This document shows positions 43,167 through 52,512 of a DNA stretch of 64,000 nt, piece after piece (within the stretch, counting starts at the first letter, position 1; every line of letters starts with the position of its first letter). Both the position numbers and the translations under genes were made by a program. Source of the DNA: an uncultured Candidatus Hydrogenedens sp. (GTDB taxonomy: Bacteria > Desulfobacterota_D > UBA1144); assembly GCA_902609885.1 (NCBI GenBank), contig CACLTT010000002.1:115661-179660 (forward strand). The letters run 5' to 3'. The notes below the pieces were generated by a model. The model saw only the letters and a list, made by a program, of their open reading frames with translations. It was not told where the DNA came from and made no database searches.

Positions 43167-43634
43167 ATGGATTATTCACATATTGTAATTGAACTAGAAA
43201 CGGGAAAAGTAAAAATTAAACTTAGACCAGACTTAGCTCCAAATCATGTAGGAAGAATAGTAGAGCTATCAGAGGAGGGTTTCTATGACGGAGTCGTCTT
43301 TCACCGAGTAATTCCCGATTTTATGGCTCAGACAGGCGATCCTACTGGAACAGGAACTGGATCCTCAGAAAAGCCAAATTTAAAACAGGAATTTAGTAAT
43401 GAAAAACATACCAGAGGAATAGCATCTATGGCACGCTCAGGTGATCCAAACAGTGCAAATTCACAATTTTTTATTTGTTATAATGATGCTAGTTGGCTTG
43501 ATGGGCAGTATACAATTTGGGGTGAGGTAGTTGAAGGAATGGAGCATATTGATTCTTTAAAAAAGGGAACTGACCAGAGTGGAATTGTTGAAAATCCTGA
43601 TAAAATGATTACTGTAAGACCAGTTAAAGAGTAG
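43167..43634 (+). CDS. ppiB: Cyclophilin-type peptidylprolyl isomerase
   Basis: 155 aa; FHRVIPDFMAQTGDPTGTGTG; ASMARSGDPNSANSQFFICYND. Confidence 0.95.
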   Translation: MDYSHIVIELETGKVKIKLRPDLAPNHVGRIVELSEEGFYDGVVFHRVIPDFMAQTGDPTGTGTGSSEKPNLKQEFSNEKHTRGIASMARSGDPNSANSQFFICYNDASWLDGQYTIWGEVVEGMEHIDSLKKGTDQSGIVENPDKMITVRPVKE

Positions 43635-43646
43635 GAGAGAGACCTA

Positions 43647-44189
43647 ATGAATTTAAAATATTTGATCCGAGAGTATAAATGGGCTACGACGCCTATTCTA
43701 TATATACTATTGATGGTCGTTGCTTCTTTAGTTTATACCAATAAAAATTCTAATCATGAAATTATCTCCGATAAAGAAAATAAAATTGATGAGATATTTA
43801 TTGGTTCTCAAATATCATTAGATGATATAACTAAGCCATCTGTAAAAGAAGCCCAAATTTTAAAAGAAATTTTACCTGGTGAATATTTTTTTGATTTAAA
43901 TCCCACAACTCTTGAGAACATTGATAATATAAAAAATATTTTTGCCATTAAAGACAATGGAAAAGTTGCAATGATTGGATACCTATCAACAGGCTCAAAA
44001 AATTGTAAAAAGCTTGAGTATTTCTCTTTAAGCCAGAATGGCAAACATTATGCTAAAAAAGAAAATAATACAATTAGTTATAAATTAGTATGGAATTCAA
44101 ATTCCAATCAATATGTTTACTACAATTTTTTCAAAGCCGACGGACTAGACGCCATAAACAATTGTATATATATGATAACGGCTAAATAA
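43647..44189 (+). CDS. Hypothetical membrane-anchored protein
   Basis: 180 aa; single N-terminal TM helix; contiguous with the next ORF. Confidence 0.55.
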   Translation: MNLKYLIREYKWATTPILYILLMVVASLVYTNKNSNHEIISDKENKIDEIFIGSQISLDDITKPSVKEAQILKEILPGEYFFDLNPTTLENIDNIKNIFAIKDNGKVAMIGYLSTGSKNCKKLEYFSLSQNGKHYAKKENNTISYKLVWNSNSNQYVYYNFFKADGLDAINNCIYMITAK

Positions 44190-44190
44190 A

Positions 44191-44922
44191 TTGAGTGAAC
44201 AATATATAAAATTCGAGTTACAACAAAATCATTATATTGATTCTGATAAAGAAAATTACTTTCCACCAACATTAATTTCTCCCAACTGCTTCTCGCGATA
44301 CATATTGATTAATAAATTTCTATCTACAAAAAAACCTTATTATTTGTTTTGGGCTATCGAAAGAGATACTAATGTACTAATGGATCCATTTGCCATCGAG
44401 ACCATAACTTATTGGAGAAACTTGATTAATGTGTCCCAAGATGATGAAAATTTATTCAATAATTTAAATAATATTGGGAAATCTTTGACAAATTTGAGAA
44501 ATAACTCAAATTTTTACCATTATGATACAGGTTTTGTTCATAGCTATGATGGTAAAACTGAATTAATAACTTTTGAGGTTCATCCTCCTAGGAGATGTTT
44601 TAGGGTTATTGATAATTTTAATTATATTCTAAATTTTTTGAATGATGCGTTGAGTTCAAAAAATAATGTTGAGAAACTCATTAAAAAAAAATTCAAATTA
44701 GATAATTTTGATTTTAATCCAGCTGATTTAAAAATGACTGCTGCAGAAATAATATCTCGTGTACACAATAATATTAAAAAGATTGATTCTGGGAATTTAA
44801 TTCTATCCGCAAATATAGCTTTAAATATTTATGATCAAGCCAAAGAATTTACTCATAATTTAAATTATATTGTAGACACTTTTAGAACGGTTGACTATTG
44901 GGATCCTGACAAAAAAAGGTAA
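44191..44922 (+). CDS. Hypothetical protein
   Basis: 243 aa ORF (TTG start) 1 nt after the previous stop; no family recognised. Confidence 0.55.
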   Translation: MSEQYIKFELQQNHYIDSDKENYFPPTLISPNCFSRYILINKFLSTKKPYYLFWAIERDTNVLMDPFAIETITYWRNLINVSQDDENLFNNLNNIGKSLTNLRNNSNFYHYDTGFVHSYDGKTELITFEVHPPRRCFRVIDNFNYILNFLNDALSSKNNVEKLIKKKFKLDNFDFNPADLKMTAAEIISRVHNNIKKIDSGNLILSANIALNIYDQAKEFTHNLNYIVDTFRTVDYWDPDKKR

Positions 44923-44929
44923 AAATTAT

Positions 44930-45490
44930 TTAAATAAACAAAGTGTAAAAAAACTTTTTAAATTTATCGACTCCGTAATATGTCCCAACAGTTATCAAAA
45001 ATAAAATTAACCTTGAAATAAAACCTAATCTTGAAAATAGAGTTTGTATCATTATAAATTGGCAGATCCACATCCAAAACATTAAAATAATTAATGCCCC
45101 CAATGATAGAGCCTTTGGGTAAAGTGTATTTAAGTTTGTTAGAATTGAAATTAATAACAATATTATTGAACCAAATATTACGGGAGATAATGTATATGAA
45201 TATGCTTTCATTACGGAATTGAATTGTGATATTCTTGCCCCCGCGCCCATAATCCTTCCAAAGAAACTCAATAAAGCTATTGATAAGATTATTTCACTAA
45301 AATAAAAAATAAAACTGAAATTGCTTAATAAATATTTATTATCAAAAAAATAATAAGCTATATCATCCAATAATGTTGCAACTATGATAATAGTAAAAGC
45401 CTTAAATGAAGTTATATAGTTTTTATTTGTAGATATTGATAAATAAAATTTATTTGAAAAAAAGAAGGTTGATAATAAATTAATTAACAA
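44930..45490 (-). CDS. Multi-TM membrane protein, YIP1-like
   Basis: 186 aa with several hydrophobic segments; overall pattern resembles bacterial YIP1-family proteins. Confidence 0.5.
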   Translation of the reverse strand: MLINLLSTFFFSNKFYLSISTNKNYITSFKAFTIIIVATLLDDIAYYFFDNKYLLSNFSFIFYFSEIILSIALLSFFGRIMGAGARISQFNSVMKAYSYTLSPVIFGSIILLLISILTNLNTLYPKALSLGALIILMFWMWICQFIMIQTLFSRLGFISRLILFLITVGTYYGVDKFKKFFYTLFI

Positions 45491-45627
45491 TTGAATTCTC
45501 CATGGGGCAAAGAGAGTAAAAACACAATATTATAATTTTATACAAAAAAAACGTAATTTTCATCAATTTATGTTTATTTTATAACTTATATATAGTATGA
45601 TTGAACAAAATTCTAAGGAATTAAAAT

Positions 45628-46590
45628 ATGTCAGAAAAAAAACCATTAAAGAAAAAAATTATTGAAATATTAGGTTGGATAATAAGTGTTGCAGCATTGT
45701 ATTTTGTATACAAGAACGTAATAAATATTGATTTAGAAGCCGCTAAGGCTAAGGTAAGCTATTCATGGATACCATATATAGTTATTTTTATTGCAATTTA
45801 TGTGGTCTTAATGGGTTTTTTGGCTACTGGATGGAGATATATGTTAGAACTTCTACATGGATCCGAACTTCCAAAATGGCGTATAATAGGTATCTATACT
45901 AAAACACAAATATATAAATATATTCCATCAAATCTTATGCATGTAATTGCTAGAATATACTTTGCTACTCAACTTGGCCCTTCCAAAAGTAACGTAGTTC
46001 AAAGCTACTTTCTAGAAATAGTTTTTATGGTTTTAATAGGAATACTAATAGTTTTAATTTCCACATTAACAGGTTCTTTTTCTCTATCAGATGAATTAAT
46101 TAATGAGATCAGAGATTTTTCAGGCGGTAAGTTAAAAGGATTCTCTTTAGGAATACTTGTTTTTGGTGCATTAGCAATTGGATTCTATTTGATAAAAGCT
46201 TTAAAAAATTACAAATCTTCATTGAATAGACAAAACTTAATGAGACTTCTAAAGCTAGCAATATTACTCTTGGGATTTTTCTATGGTATGGGATTAGTAG
46301 AATATTTTGTTTTCCATAGTTTGCTTGGAATGGATATTACCTTCTTGTACGTAATTGCTTTATTCACAATTACTTGGTTAGGAATGTTTGTAATTCCTGG
46401 TGCTCCAGGTGGCATAGGAGTTAGAGAGTTTATAGTAATAACCTTGTTATCTCCAATATATGGTCCTGACGATCCAACAATTGGTATTATTATTTTTAGG
46501 GTAATTACAGTATTAGGAGACGCGCTATTACTACCAATAGGAAGCATTTTTTTGCCTGAAGATATTTCTGAAGCTAAAGAGGTAAATTAA
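45628..46590 (+). CDS. Flippase-like / lysylphosphatidylglycerol synthase TM (UPF0104) membrane protein
   Basis: 320 aa; multi-TM; IVIPGAPGGIGVREFI-type motif (VIPGAPGGIGVREFIVI). Confidence 0.78.
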   Translation: MSEKKPLKKKIIEILGWIISVAALYFVYKNVINIDLEAAKAKVSYSWIPYIVIFIAIYVVLMGFLATGWRYMLELLHGSELPKWRIIGIYTKTQIYKYIPSNLMHVIARIYFATQLGPSKSNVVQSYFLEIVFMVLIGILIVLISTLTGSFSLSDELINEIRDFSGGKLKGFSLGILVFGALAIGFYLIKALKNYKSSLNRQNLMRLLKLAILLLGFFYGMGLVEYFVFHSLLGMDITFLYVIALFTITWLGMFVIPGAPGGIGVREFIVITLLSPIYGPDDPTIGIIIFRVITVLGDALLLPIGSIFLPEDISEAKEVN

Positions 46591-46636
46591 ATAAATGCAA
46601 ATAAAGTACCCTTCTCAACTGGTATAATATCCTAGT

Positions 46637-47545
46637 ATGATTGAATATAAAATTATAAGTTTTTATAAATTTTTTGACATTAAATCTTCTGAAACTTTAA
46701 AAAACAAAATTCTTAAAGAGTTTAAAAAAAACTCAATCTTAGGGACATTAATTCTTTCTCAAGAAGGAATTAATGGCATGTTGTCTGGAAAAGAGCAAAA
46801 TTTATATAATATTATAAATTTTTTAATTCAAAATTTTAATCTTAAAATGCAAGATTTTAAATCTTTGAACTCTTCTAAAAAGCCATTTCATAGATTGAGA
46901 ATAAAAATAAAAGATGAAATCATTAGCCTAGGTAGGCCTAAATCTTCAAATCCAAATAAAAATGTTGGTAAATATTTACAACCTTATGAATGGAATGACT
47001 TTTTAGAAAAGGAAGACGTAATTTTAATAGATACCAGAAATTATTATGAAACTTCAATTGGAACATTTAAAAATTCTATTATACCAAATATGTCTAATTT
47101 CAAAGATTTTCCTAAGTTCGTGGATTCGTTAAGTAAGTATAAAAATAAGAATATCGCAATGTTTTGTACTGGAGGAATAAGATGTGAAAAGGCTAGCTCT
47201 TATATGATTGAGCAAGGCTTTAAAAACGTGTTTCACCTCAAGGGCGGAATTATTAATTATTTGGGGCAAATAAAAGAGAAAATATCAAAATGGCAAGGAG
47301 AGTGCTTTGTTTTTGATAATAGAGTCGCTGTTAAACATGATTTATCCCCTGGGGTTTATAAAATGTGCCATGCTTGCAATGAGCCAATATCATTATCAGA
47401 TACTAAAAGTCCAAAATACAAAGAAGGTGTACATTGTCACAAATGTTTTGGTAAATTAAATAAAAAACAGATTGAGAGGTTGTCGGAGAGACAGAAACAA
47501 ATTGACTTGGCAAAAAAAATAGGGAAGGTGCATTTAGGTGTATAA
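46637..47545 (+). CDS. trhO: tRNA uridine(34) hydroxylase TrhO / rhodanese-domain protein (YceA family)
   Basis: 302 aa; GTLILSQEGINGMLSG; MFCTGGIRCEKASSYM rhodanese active site; C-terminal CHACN...CHKC. Confidence 0.9.
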   Translation: MIEYKIISFYKFFDIKSSETLKNKILKEFKKNSILGTLILSQEGINGMLSGKEQNLYNIINFLIQNFNLKMQDFKSLNSSKKPFHRLRIKIKDEIISLGRPKSSNPNKNVGKYLQPYEWNDFLEKEDVILIDTRNYYETSIGTFKNSIIPNMSNFKDFPKFVDSLSKYKNKNIAMFCTGGIRCEKASSYMIEQGFKNVFHLKGGIINYLGQIKEKISKWQGECFVFDNRVAVKHDLSPGVYKMCHACNEPISLSDTKSPKYKEGVHCHKCFGKLNKKQIERLSERQKQIDLAKKIGKVHLGV

Positions 47546-48014
47546 AATTATTTTTCTAATACTATTTCTACTCACTGTAGGATGTTCAGATGAAAAAGTT
47601 TTTATGGCAAAAGGGGAATTTATTGATAATCAGAATAACAAGATAGGATTCGTTGAAATTATGCAACAAGGTAACGGATCAAATATAAAAATCTTTATTA
47701 AGGGAATGTCCCCTGATGATTATTATTTTAACTTTCATGATAAAGCATCATGTAATTCTCCAGATTTTGATTCATCTGGCACTAGATTAATTTTTTTTGA
47801 TGATAGAGAGAATCTTTATAAATTTCGGGTTAGTAAGGAAATCAATAGGTATACAGGAAAAGTTAAAGATTTTAATAAAATATTGTTTATTGAAAATATA
47901 ATCCTAGACCCAAGTCAGTCTTCATCTTTATTAGATAGCAACTTATCATCAATCATAATAAGCAAAATTGATGGAACTAGAATTATATGTTCAGAAATAT
48001 ATCCTAGCTATTAG
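47538..48014 (+). CDS. Lipoprotein resembling Cu/Zn superoxide dismutase with degenerate metal site
   Basis: 158 aa; lipobox LLTVGCSD; IKGMSPDDYYFNFHDKASCNSPDFDSSGTRLIFF vs SOD pattern L.GL.PG.HGFHIHE.G.C..PDF.SAGGHF; C-terminal DGTRIICSEI vs GSRIACGVI. Confidence 0.6.
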   Translation: MYKIIFLILFLLTVGCSDEKVFMAKGEFIDNQNNKIGFVEIMQQGNGSNIKIFIKGMSPDDYYFNFHDKASCNSPDFDSSGTRLIFFDDRENLYKFRVSKEINRYTGKVKDFNKILFIENIILDPSQSSSLLDSNLSSIIISKIDGTRIICSEIYPSY

Positions 48015-48261
48015 AATCAATCAAAATTGATAGCTTGTCTTCCATATGCAACTTATTGAGCTCGTCAAATCCGCCTACTAATTTTTCATTAATAATTATT
48101 ATTGGAACTGTTTTCCAATTATACTGACTAGAAATTTCGAGTCTTTCTTCTAATTTGTTAGTTAAATCGATTTCTTCATATTCAATATCTAGCGATTTAA
48201 ATAAATTTTTAGCTGCAATACAAAATGGACAATATTGAGTGCTATACATTTTTACATTCAT
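48004..48261 (-). CDS. grxC: Glutaredoxin 3
   Basis: 85 aa; YSTQYCPFCIAAKNLF; WKTVPIIIINEKLVGGFDEL. Confidence 0.93.
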   Translation of the reverse strand: MNVKMYSTQYCPFCIAAKNLFKSLDIEYEEIDLTNKLEERLEISSQYNWKTVPIIIINEKLVGGFDELNKLHMEDKLSILIDSNS

Positions 48262-48701
48262 TTCAATTCAATCCTTTTTTCCTTATAAAATATCGATAGT
48301 ACAACATAAAAAATTAAAAAAGCAAAAAAATCTTGAATTAAATATATGGTCATGAATTCTAGACGATTTAAACTGAATACAAAAAAAATAATTAGTATAT
48401 AAAAAACATATGATGACAAACATGCAAGTATACCAATCCATAATCTTTTAATTTTAAGATATTTATAAATAAATAAATAAACTAAACCTAATAAAAAACA
48501 AAAAATGTAATATTGAATTAGGCTGAAAAAAAATTCATATGGAAACAAAAAATTAATATATTCAAAATAAAAAATTATATTTACTGATTCAAATGGATAA
48601 GGAGCATAAATATAAAAACAAAAAACAGAAACTGAAGATATTAATATTGCAATGATATAGTCAAAAACTTTAACAATAAAATTATATAATAATTTAAACA
48701 T
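48258..48701 (-). CDS. Hypothetical membrane protein
   Basis: 147 aa, about four hydrophobic segments; 4-nt overlap with grxC. Confidence 0.55.
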   Translation of the reverse strand: MFKLLYNFIVKVFDYIIAILISSVSVFCFYIYAPYPFESVNIIFYFEYINFLFPYEFFFSLIQYYIFCFLLGLVYLFIYKYLKIKRLWIGILACLSSYVFYILIIFFVFSLNRLEFMTIYLIQDFFAFLIFYVVLSIFYKEKRIELK

Positions 48702-48721
48702 TCGATATGATAATAAAAAGA

Positions 48722-48752
48722 AAAAAGGTTAGGATGGTTACCCAACCTTTTT
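48722..48752 (-). terminator. Intrinsic terminator of the 66-aa ORF
   Basis: aaaaaggtt (48722-48730) / aaccttttt (48744-48752) perfect 9-bp stem; minus-strand transcript continues into a U-rich tail. Confidence 0.8.
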
Positions 48753-48756
48753 AATG

Positions 48757-48957
48757 TTACTGATTAACAGCTCTTTTGTGCTTAGACTGGTTTTCAGGTC
48801 TTCCAAAATCTAAACCAACTTTAGCAGCCCAATTTTGATGACCTGCAACATGACCTGCATAGCCAAGTGCTTTTTGCGGATCGTGTGCTGTTTGAGCAAA
48901 ATCCTTACTAACTTGCCTAGCCCAATTACGCTGTGGTGAATTGTGATTATCTGGCAT
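48757..48957 (-). CDS. Small internally repetitive protein of unknown function
   Basis: 66 aa: MPDNHNSPQRNWARQVSKDFAQTAHDPQKALGYAGHVAGHQNWAAKVGLDFGRPENQSKHKRAVNQ; 'NWARQVSKDF' and 'NWAAKVGLDF' form two repeat units; purine-rich SD (cctcct on + strand) just upstream and a terminator downstream. Confidence 0.7.
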   Translation of the reverse strand: MPDNHNSPQRNWARQVSKDFAQTAHDPQKALGYAGHVAGHQNWAAKVGLDFGRPENQSKHKRAVNQ

Positions 48958-49016
48958 AATGCACCTCCTGATATATAAATTGTATCAAAAGGTAATTTTA
49001 AATTCAACTTATATGA

Positions 49017-49295
49017 TTAATCTTCAATTTCATCAATCAATAGGTCGCTTTCAGGGGTTGCAACACAGAGAAGAACTTTATTATTTTTTATATCTTCTTC
49101 AGATAAAGAATCTAGATCTGGTTCTTCAATATATGAGGTTTTTCCTTCCAAAATTGTAGCAATACATGTTGTACACATTCCTTGGAGACAAGCAAATGGT
49201 ATATCTAAGCCTTCATCATTAGATTTACTTAAAATTGATTCTCCTTTTTGAACTATTATTATTTTATCTTTATTTTTAAACTTAACTTTATACAT
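49017..49295 (-). CDS. [2Fe-2S] plant-type ferredoxin
   Basis: 92 aa; PFACLQGMCTTCIATILEGK ... VLLCVATP. Confidence 0.93.
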   Translation of the reverse strand: MYKVKFKNKDKIIIVQKGESILSKSNDEGLDIPFACLQGMCTTCIATILEGKTSYIEEPDLDSLSEEDIKNNKVLLCVATPESDLLIDEIED

Positions 49296-49351
49296 AATAA
49301 TTTTATACCTAATGATATAATAATCTCAATCAAGGTATATAATATAATTTA

Positions 49352-50602
49352 ATGTTAAAAACTAAAAATAATAATCAGGTCTATTTAGATGGAGTTCCAT
49401 TGCATAAGATTTCAGAATTGTATGGCACCCCCTGTTATGTATATAGTAAAAATTCTTTAATAAATGATTTTGAGGAATACAAGAAGGCATTTAAAACGAA
49501 AAAAGATATATTGATATGTTATTCAGTTAAAGCCTGTTCAAATATTAATATTTTAAAAATTTTTCATAATCTCGGCTCGGGCTTCGATATTGTTTCATTG
49601 GGAGAACTCGAAAGATTGAAGTATATTGGCGCTGATCCCAATAAAATAGTTTTCTCAGGAGTTGCTAAATCTGATGAGGAAATTCGAGCATCACTTGAAT
49701 ATGGGATTTTACTTTTTAATGTTGAATCAATAGCAGAACTTGAAAATATAAATTCTACTGCAAAGAAAATGGATACTACGGCGAATATTTCAATCAGAGT
49801 AAATCCTGATATAGATCCGATGACTCATCCATATATATCTACTGGATTGAAATCAAGTAAATTCGGAATAGCAATTGACCAGGCAATAGATGTATATGAA
49901 TATGCAAACAAAATGAAAAATGTAGTTCCCATTGGAATTGATGCACACATTGGGTCTCAAATTTTTGATATTATTCCATTTGTTGATTCTTTAGATAAAT
50001 TGATAGAACTTTATTCTAAATTGAAAGACAAAAATATAGATATTAAATTTATAGATATAGGTGGTGGCTTGGGTATTAAATATTCTGATGAGGACAATCC
50101 CCCTTCAAAAAAAGAGTTCGCCTCTAAAATTATTGATAGAATAAAAAATTTAGATTGTAATTTAATATTAGAGCCAGGAAGATCACTTGTTGGAAATTCA
50201 GGATATCTGTTGACATCTGTTTTATATGAAAAACAAAATTATGATAAAGATTTTTTAATAGTTGATGCGGGAATGAATGATTTATTAAGGCCTTCACTTT
50301 ATGATGCGTATCATAAAATCGAAGAAGTTAATAAAACTAGTGGAGAAAAGAAAAAGTATAATGTTGTTGGCCCAATATGTGAGACAGGCGATGTTCTAGG
50401 TAAAGATGTAGAGCTTACACGCTTAGTTAAAAATGATCTTTTAATAATTCATTCAGTTGGTGCATATGGTTACGTAATGTCGTCAAATTATAACACTCGT
50501 CCAAAAGCACCTGAAGTTTTAATTGAGGATGAAAAAATTAAATTAATAAGAAAGAAAGAAACAATCACTCAAATTATGGAGAATGAATTCAATAATGAAT
50601 GA
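49352..50602 (+). CDS. lysA: Diaminopimelate decarboxylase
   Basis: YSVKACSN PLP-lysine region, HIGSQI, GGGLGIKY, EPGRSLVG, GPICETGDVL. Confidence 0.96.
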   Translation: MLKTKNNNQVYLDGVPLHKISELYGTPCYVYSKNSLINDFEEYKKAFKTKKDILICYSVKACSNINILKIFHNLGSGFDIVSLGELERLKYIGADPNKIVFSGVAKSDEEIRASLEYGILLFNVESIAELENINSTAKKMDTTANISIRVNPDIDPMTHPYISTGLKSSKFGIAIDQAIDVYEYANKMKNVVPIGIDAHIGSQIFDIIPFVDSLDKLIELYSKLKDKNIDIKFIDIGGGLGIKYSDEDNPPSKKEFASKIIDRIKNLDCNLILEPGRSLVGNSGYLLTSVLYEKQNYDKDFLIVDAGMNDLLRPSLYDAYHKIEEVNKTSGEKKKYNVVGPICETGDVLGKDVELTRLVKNDLLIIHSVGAYGYVMSSNYNTRPKAPEVLIEDEKIKLIRKKETITQIMENEFNNE

Positions 50603-51209
50603 TTCCCTTATTATATCAATTTTTACAAAAGGCGGCTTTTTTGTATATCCAATTTTATTATGCTCTATCATTGCTTTAACAATTTTTCTTAAAAGATTTT
50701 ATCTATCTTCAAAAGATAAAATTATTTCGCGAAGTCTTTTAATTAAAATAAGTTCTTATTTAGATTCTAATAATTATGATAAGGCAATTGCTCTATGTGA
50801 AAGTGATAAGACAGTTTTTTCTAAGATAGTAATACTGATTTTAATTAATAGGAATGAAGATAGTTCTATAATAGAATCTATTGTTCAAGATGAAGGAGAA
50901 AGTCAAATTCATAAATTATCAAAATCAAATGAAATTCTTGGATCTTTGAGTAATATAAGTACTTTGTTGGGACTTCTAGGAACTATCTCGGGAATGATAA
51001 CCGTCTTCAAGGTTATTTCTACACAAACGGTAGTAGATCCACCAAGTTTGGCCGGTGGAATATCTGAGGCGCTGTATACAACTGCATTTGGATTGCTTGT
51101 AGCAATACCGTCTTATATTGGCTATAAATATCTTAATGCTCGTATAACCAATATTGCTGTTGAACTTCAAGAGGAATCCAAAAAGCTAATTGGAAGGATT
51201 AAGAATTAA
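50583..51209 (+). CDS. exbB: MotA/TolQ/ExbB proton channel family protein
   Basis: 208 aa; LLGLLGTISGMITVFKVIS...GGISEALYTTAFGLLVAIPSYIGY. Confidence 0.88.
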   Translation: MNSIMNDSLIISIFTKGGFFVYPILLCSIIALTIFLKRFYLSSKDKIISRSLLIKISSYLDSNNYDKAIALCESDKTVFSKIVILILINRNEDSSIIESIVQDEGESQIHKLSKSNEILGSLSNISTLLGLLGTISGMITVFKVISTQTVVDPPSLAGGISEALYTTAFGLLVAIPSYIGYKYLNARITNIAVELQEESKKLIGRIKN

Positions 51210-51610
51210 TGAACTTTAACAAAAATGTTAATGAGAGTTCAGAAGCAAACTTAGATCTTACCCCTATAGTAGATGTCGTATTTAATTTATTAATATTTTT
51301 TGCTCTTTCTTTAAATTTTAGTGAGATTACTTCTAGTCTTAATATAAAACTTCCTAAAGCAAAGAGCTCTGAAACATTATCTGAAATGCAGATTATTATT
51401 AGTATAGAAAAAGATAATAAAATTTATATAAACGATAAAGCTTTTTACTATGATGAAATCTCGAAATATCTATCCAATAGGGATAAGGATAAAACTATAG
51501 TAATTAAAGCTGATGAAAGTATTGACCATGGATTTGTTGTAAATATTATGGATATGGTCAAATCATCAGGTTTTCAGAAAATTGGAATTGCCGTCAAAAA
51601 ATCTGAATAA
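51209..51610 (+). CDS. exbD: ExbD/TolR family protein
   Basis: 133 aa; ANLDLTPIVDVVFNLLIFFALS; follows exbB. Confidence 0.9.
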   Translation: MNFNKNVNESSEANLDLTPIVDVVFNLLIFFALSLNFSEITSSLNIKLPKAKSSETLSEMQIIISIEKDNKIYINDKAFYYDEISKYLSNRDKDKTIVIKADESIDHGFVVNIMDMVKSSGFQKIGIAVKKSE

Positions 51611-51621
51611 ATATTCAAAAC

Positions 51622-52512
51622 ATGCGTAATAAAAATTTAATTGGTTATTTTTTCATTATTGGAACTGCTTTTTTTACAGCGTTTTCTTATATTTTTGGAA
51701 AGAAAGTTTCTGATGATCTATTTCCGGAAACTGTAGCTTTTTACTGGTTCCTAGGTGCCTTCATAGTTGCTGTATTGAAGAGAATTGTATTTACTGGGTT
51801 AGGATATAAGTTTAGCGTCCCTATTAATGAGCTAGGAAAGTACAAAAAAATAATGATATTGACTTCTCTTATAACTGTTTTCGGTGCAGCCTCTTGGGTT
51901 ATTGCTCTAAGGATCATTGGTCCACCATCAACATCTTTTTTAATGAAATTTCAAGTTTTATTTGCAGTTGTACTTGGAGTAATTTTTCTTGGTGAAAGAT
52001 TAGGGAAAATGGAAATAATAGGAATTTTCTTTACAATAATTGGTGGATTATTTATAACTTTTAATTCTACACAAATAGAGCTCATTGGTGCTTTTTATGC
52101 AATTTCTGCAGCGTTTTTCTATTCAATATTATTTATTTTAGTTAAGAAGATGGCAGGTGATTTAAATATGATTATGGTTGCAACTCTGAGATCGATGGGA
52201 GTGGTTATAATAGGATTTTTATATTTAATAATTTCTGGCAAATTCCAACTTCCTAATTCAGATGATTTTTTTATGATGCTCCTAGGAGGAACATGTGGAG
52301 CATATATTGGAAAAGCTTTCCAATTTCAAGCTATAAAATTAGTGGATGTTTCTAGAACAACTGCAATTACGCCATTAGAGGCGGTATTTGTAATATTTTT
52401 ATCATTTATCTTCTTTGATACTGTTCCAGATCTTTATAAATTAATTGGAGGTTTTTTAATTATTCTTGGAGTTATACTTCTTCTGGTTTTTAGAAAAAAT
52501 AATTTAAATTAG
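51622..52512 (+). CDS. EamA/DMT-family transporter
   Basis: 296 aa, about ten TM segments in two EamA repeats. Confidence 0.85.
   Translation: MRNKNLIGYFFIIGTAFFTAFSYIFGKKVSDDLFPETVAFYWFLGAFIVAVLKRIVFTGLGYKFSVPINELGKYKKIMILTSLITVFGAASWVIALRIIGPPSTSFLMKFQVLFAVVLGVIFLGERLGKMEIIGIFFTIIGGLFITFNSTQIELIGAFYAISAAFFYSILFILVKKMAGDLNMIMVATLRSMGVVIIGFLYLIISGKFQLPNSDDFFMMLLGGTCGAYIGKAFQFQAIKLVDVSRTTAITPLEAVFVIFLSFIFFDTVPDLYKLIGGFLIILGVILLLVFRKNNLN

Noticed and set aside
48810-49007. 65-aa minus-strand ORF overlapping the 66-aa repetitive protein
   Set aside because: Different frame of the same DNA; the 48757-48957 frame has an RBS-like upstream sequence, an internal repeat structure and a terminator.
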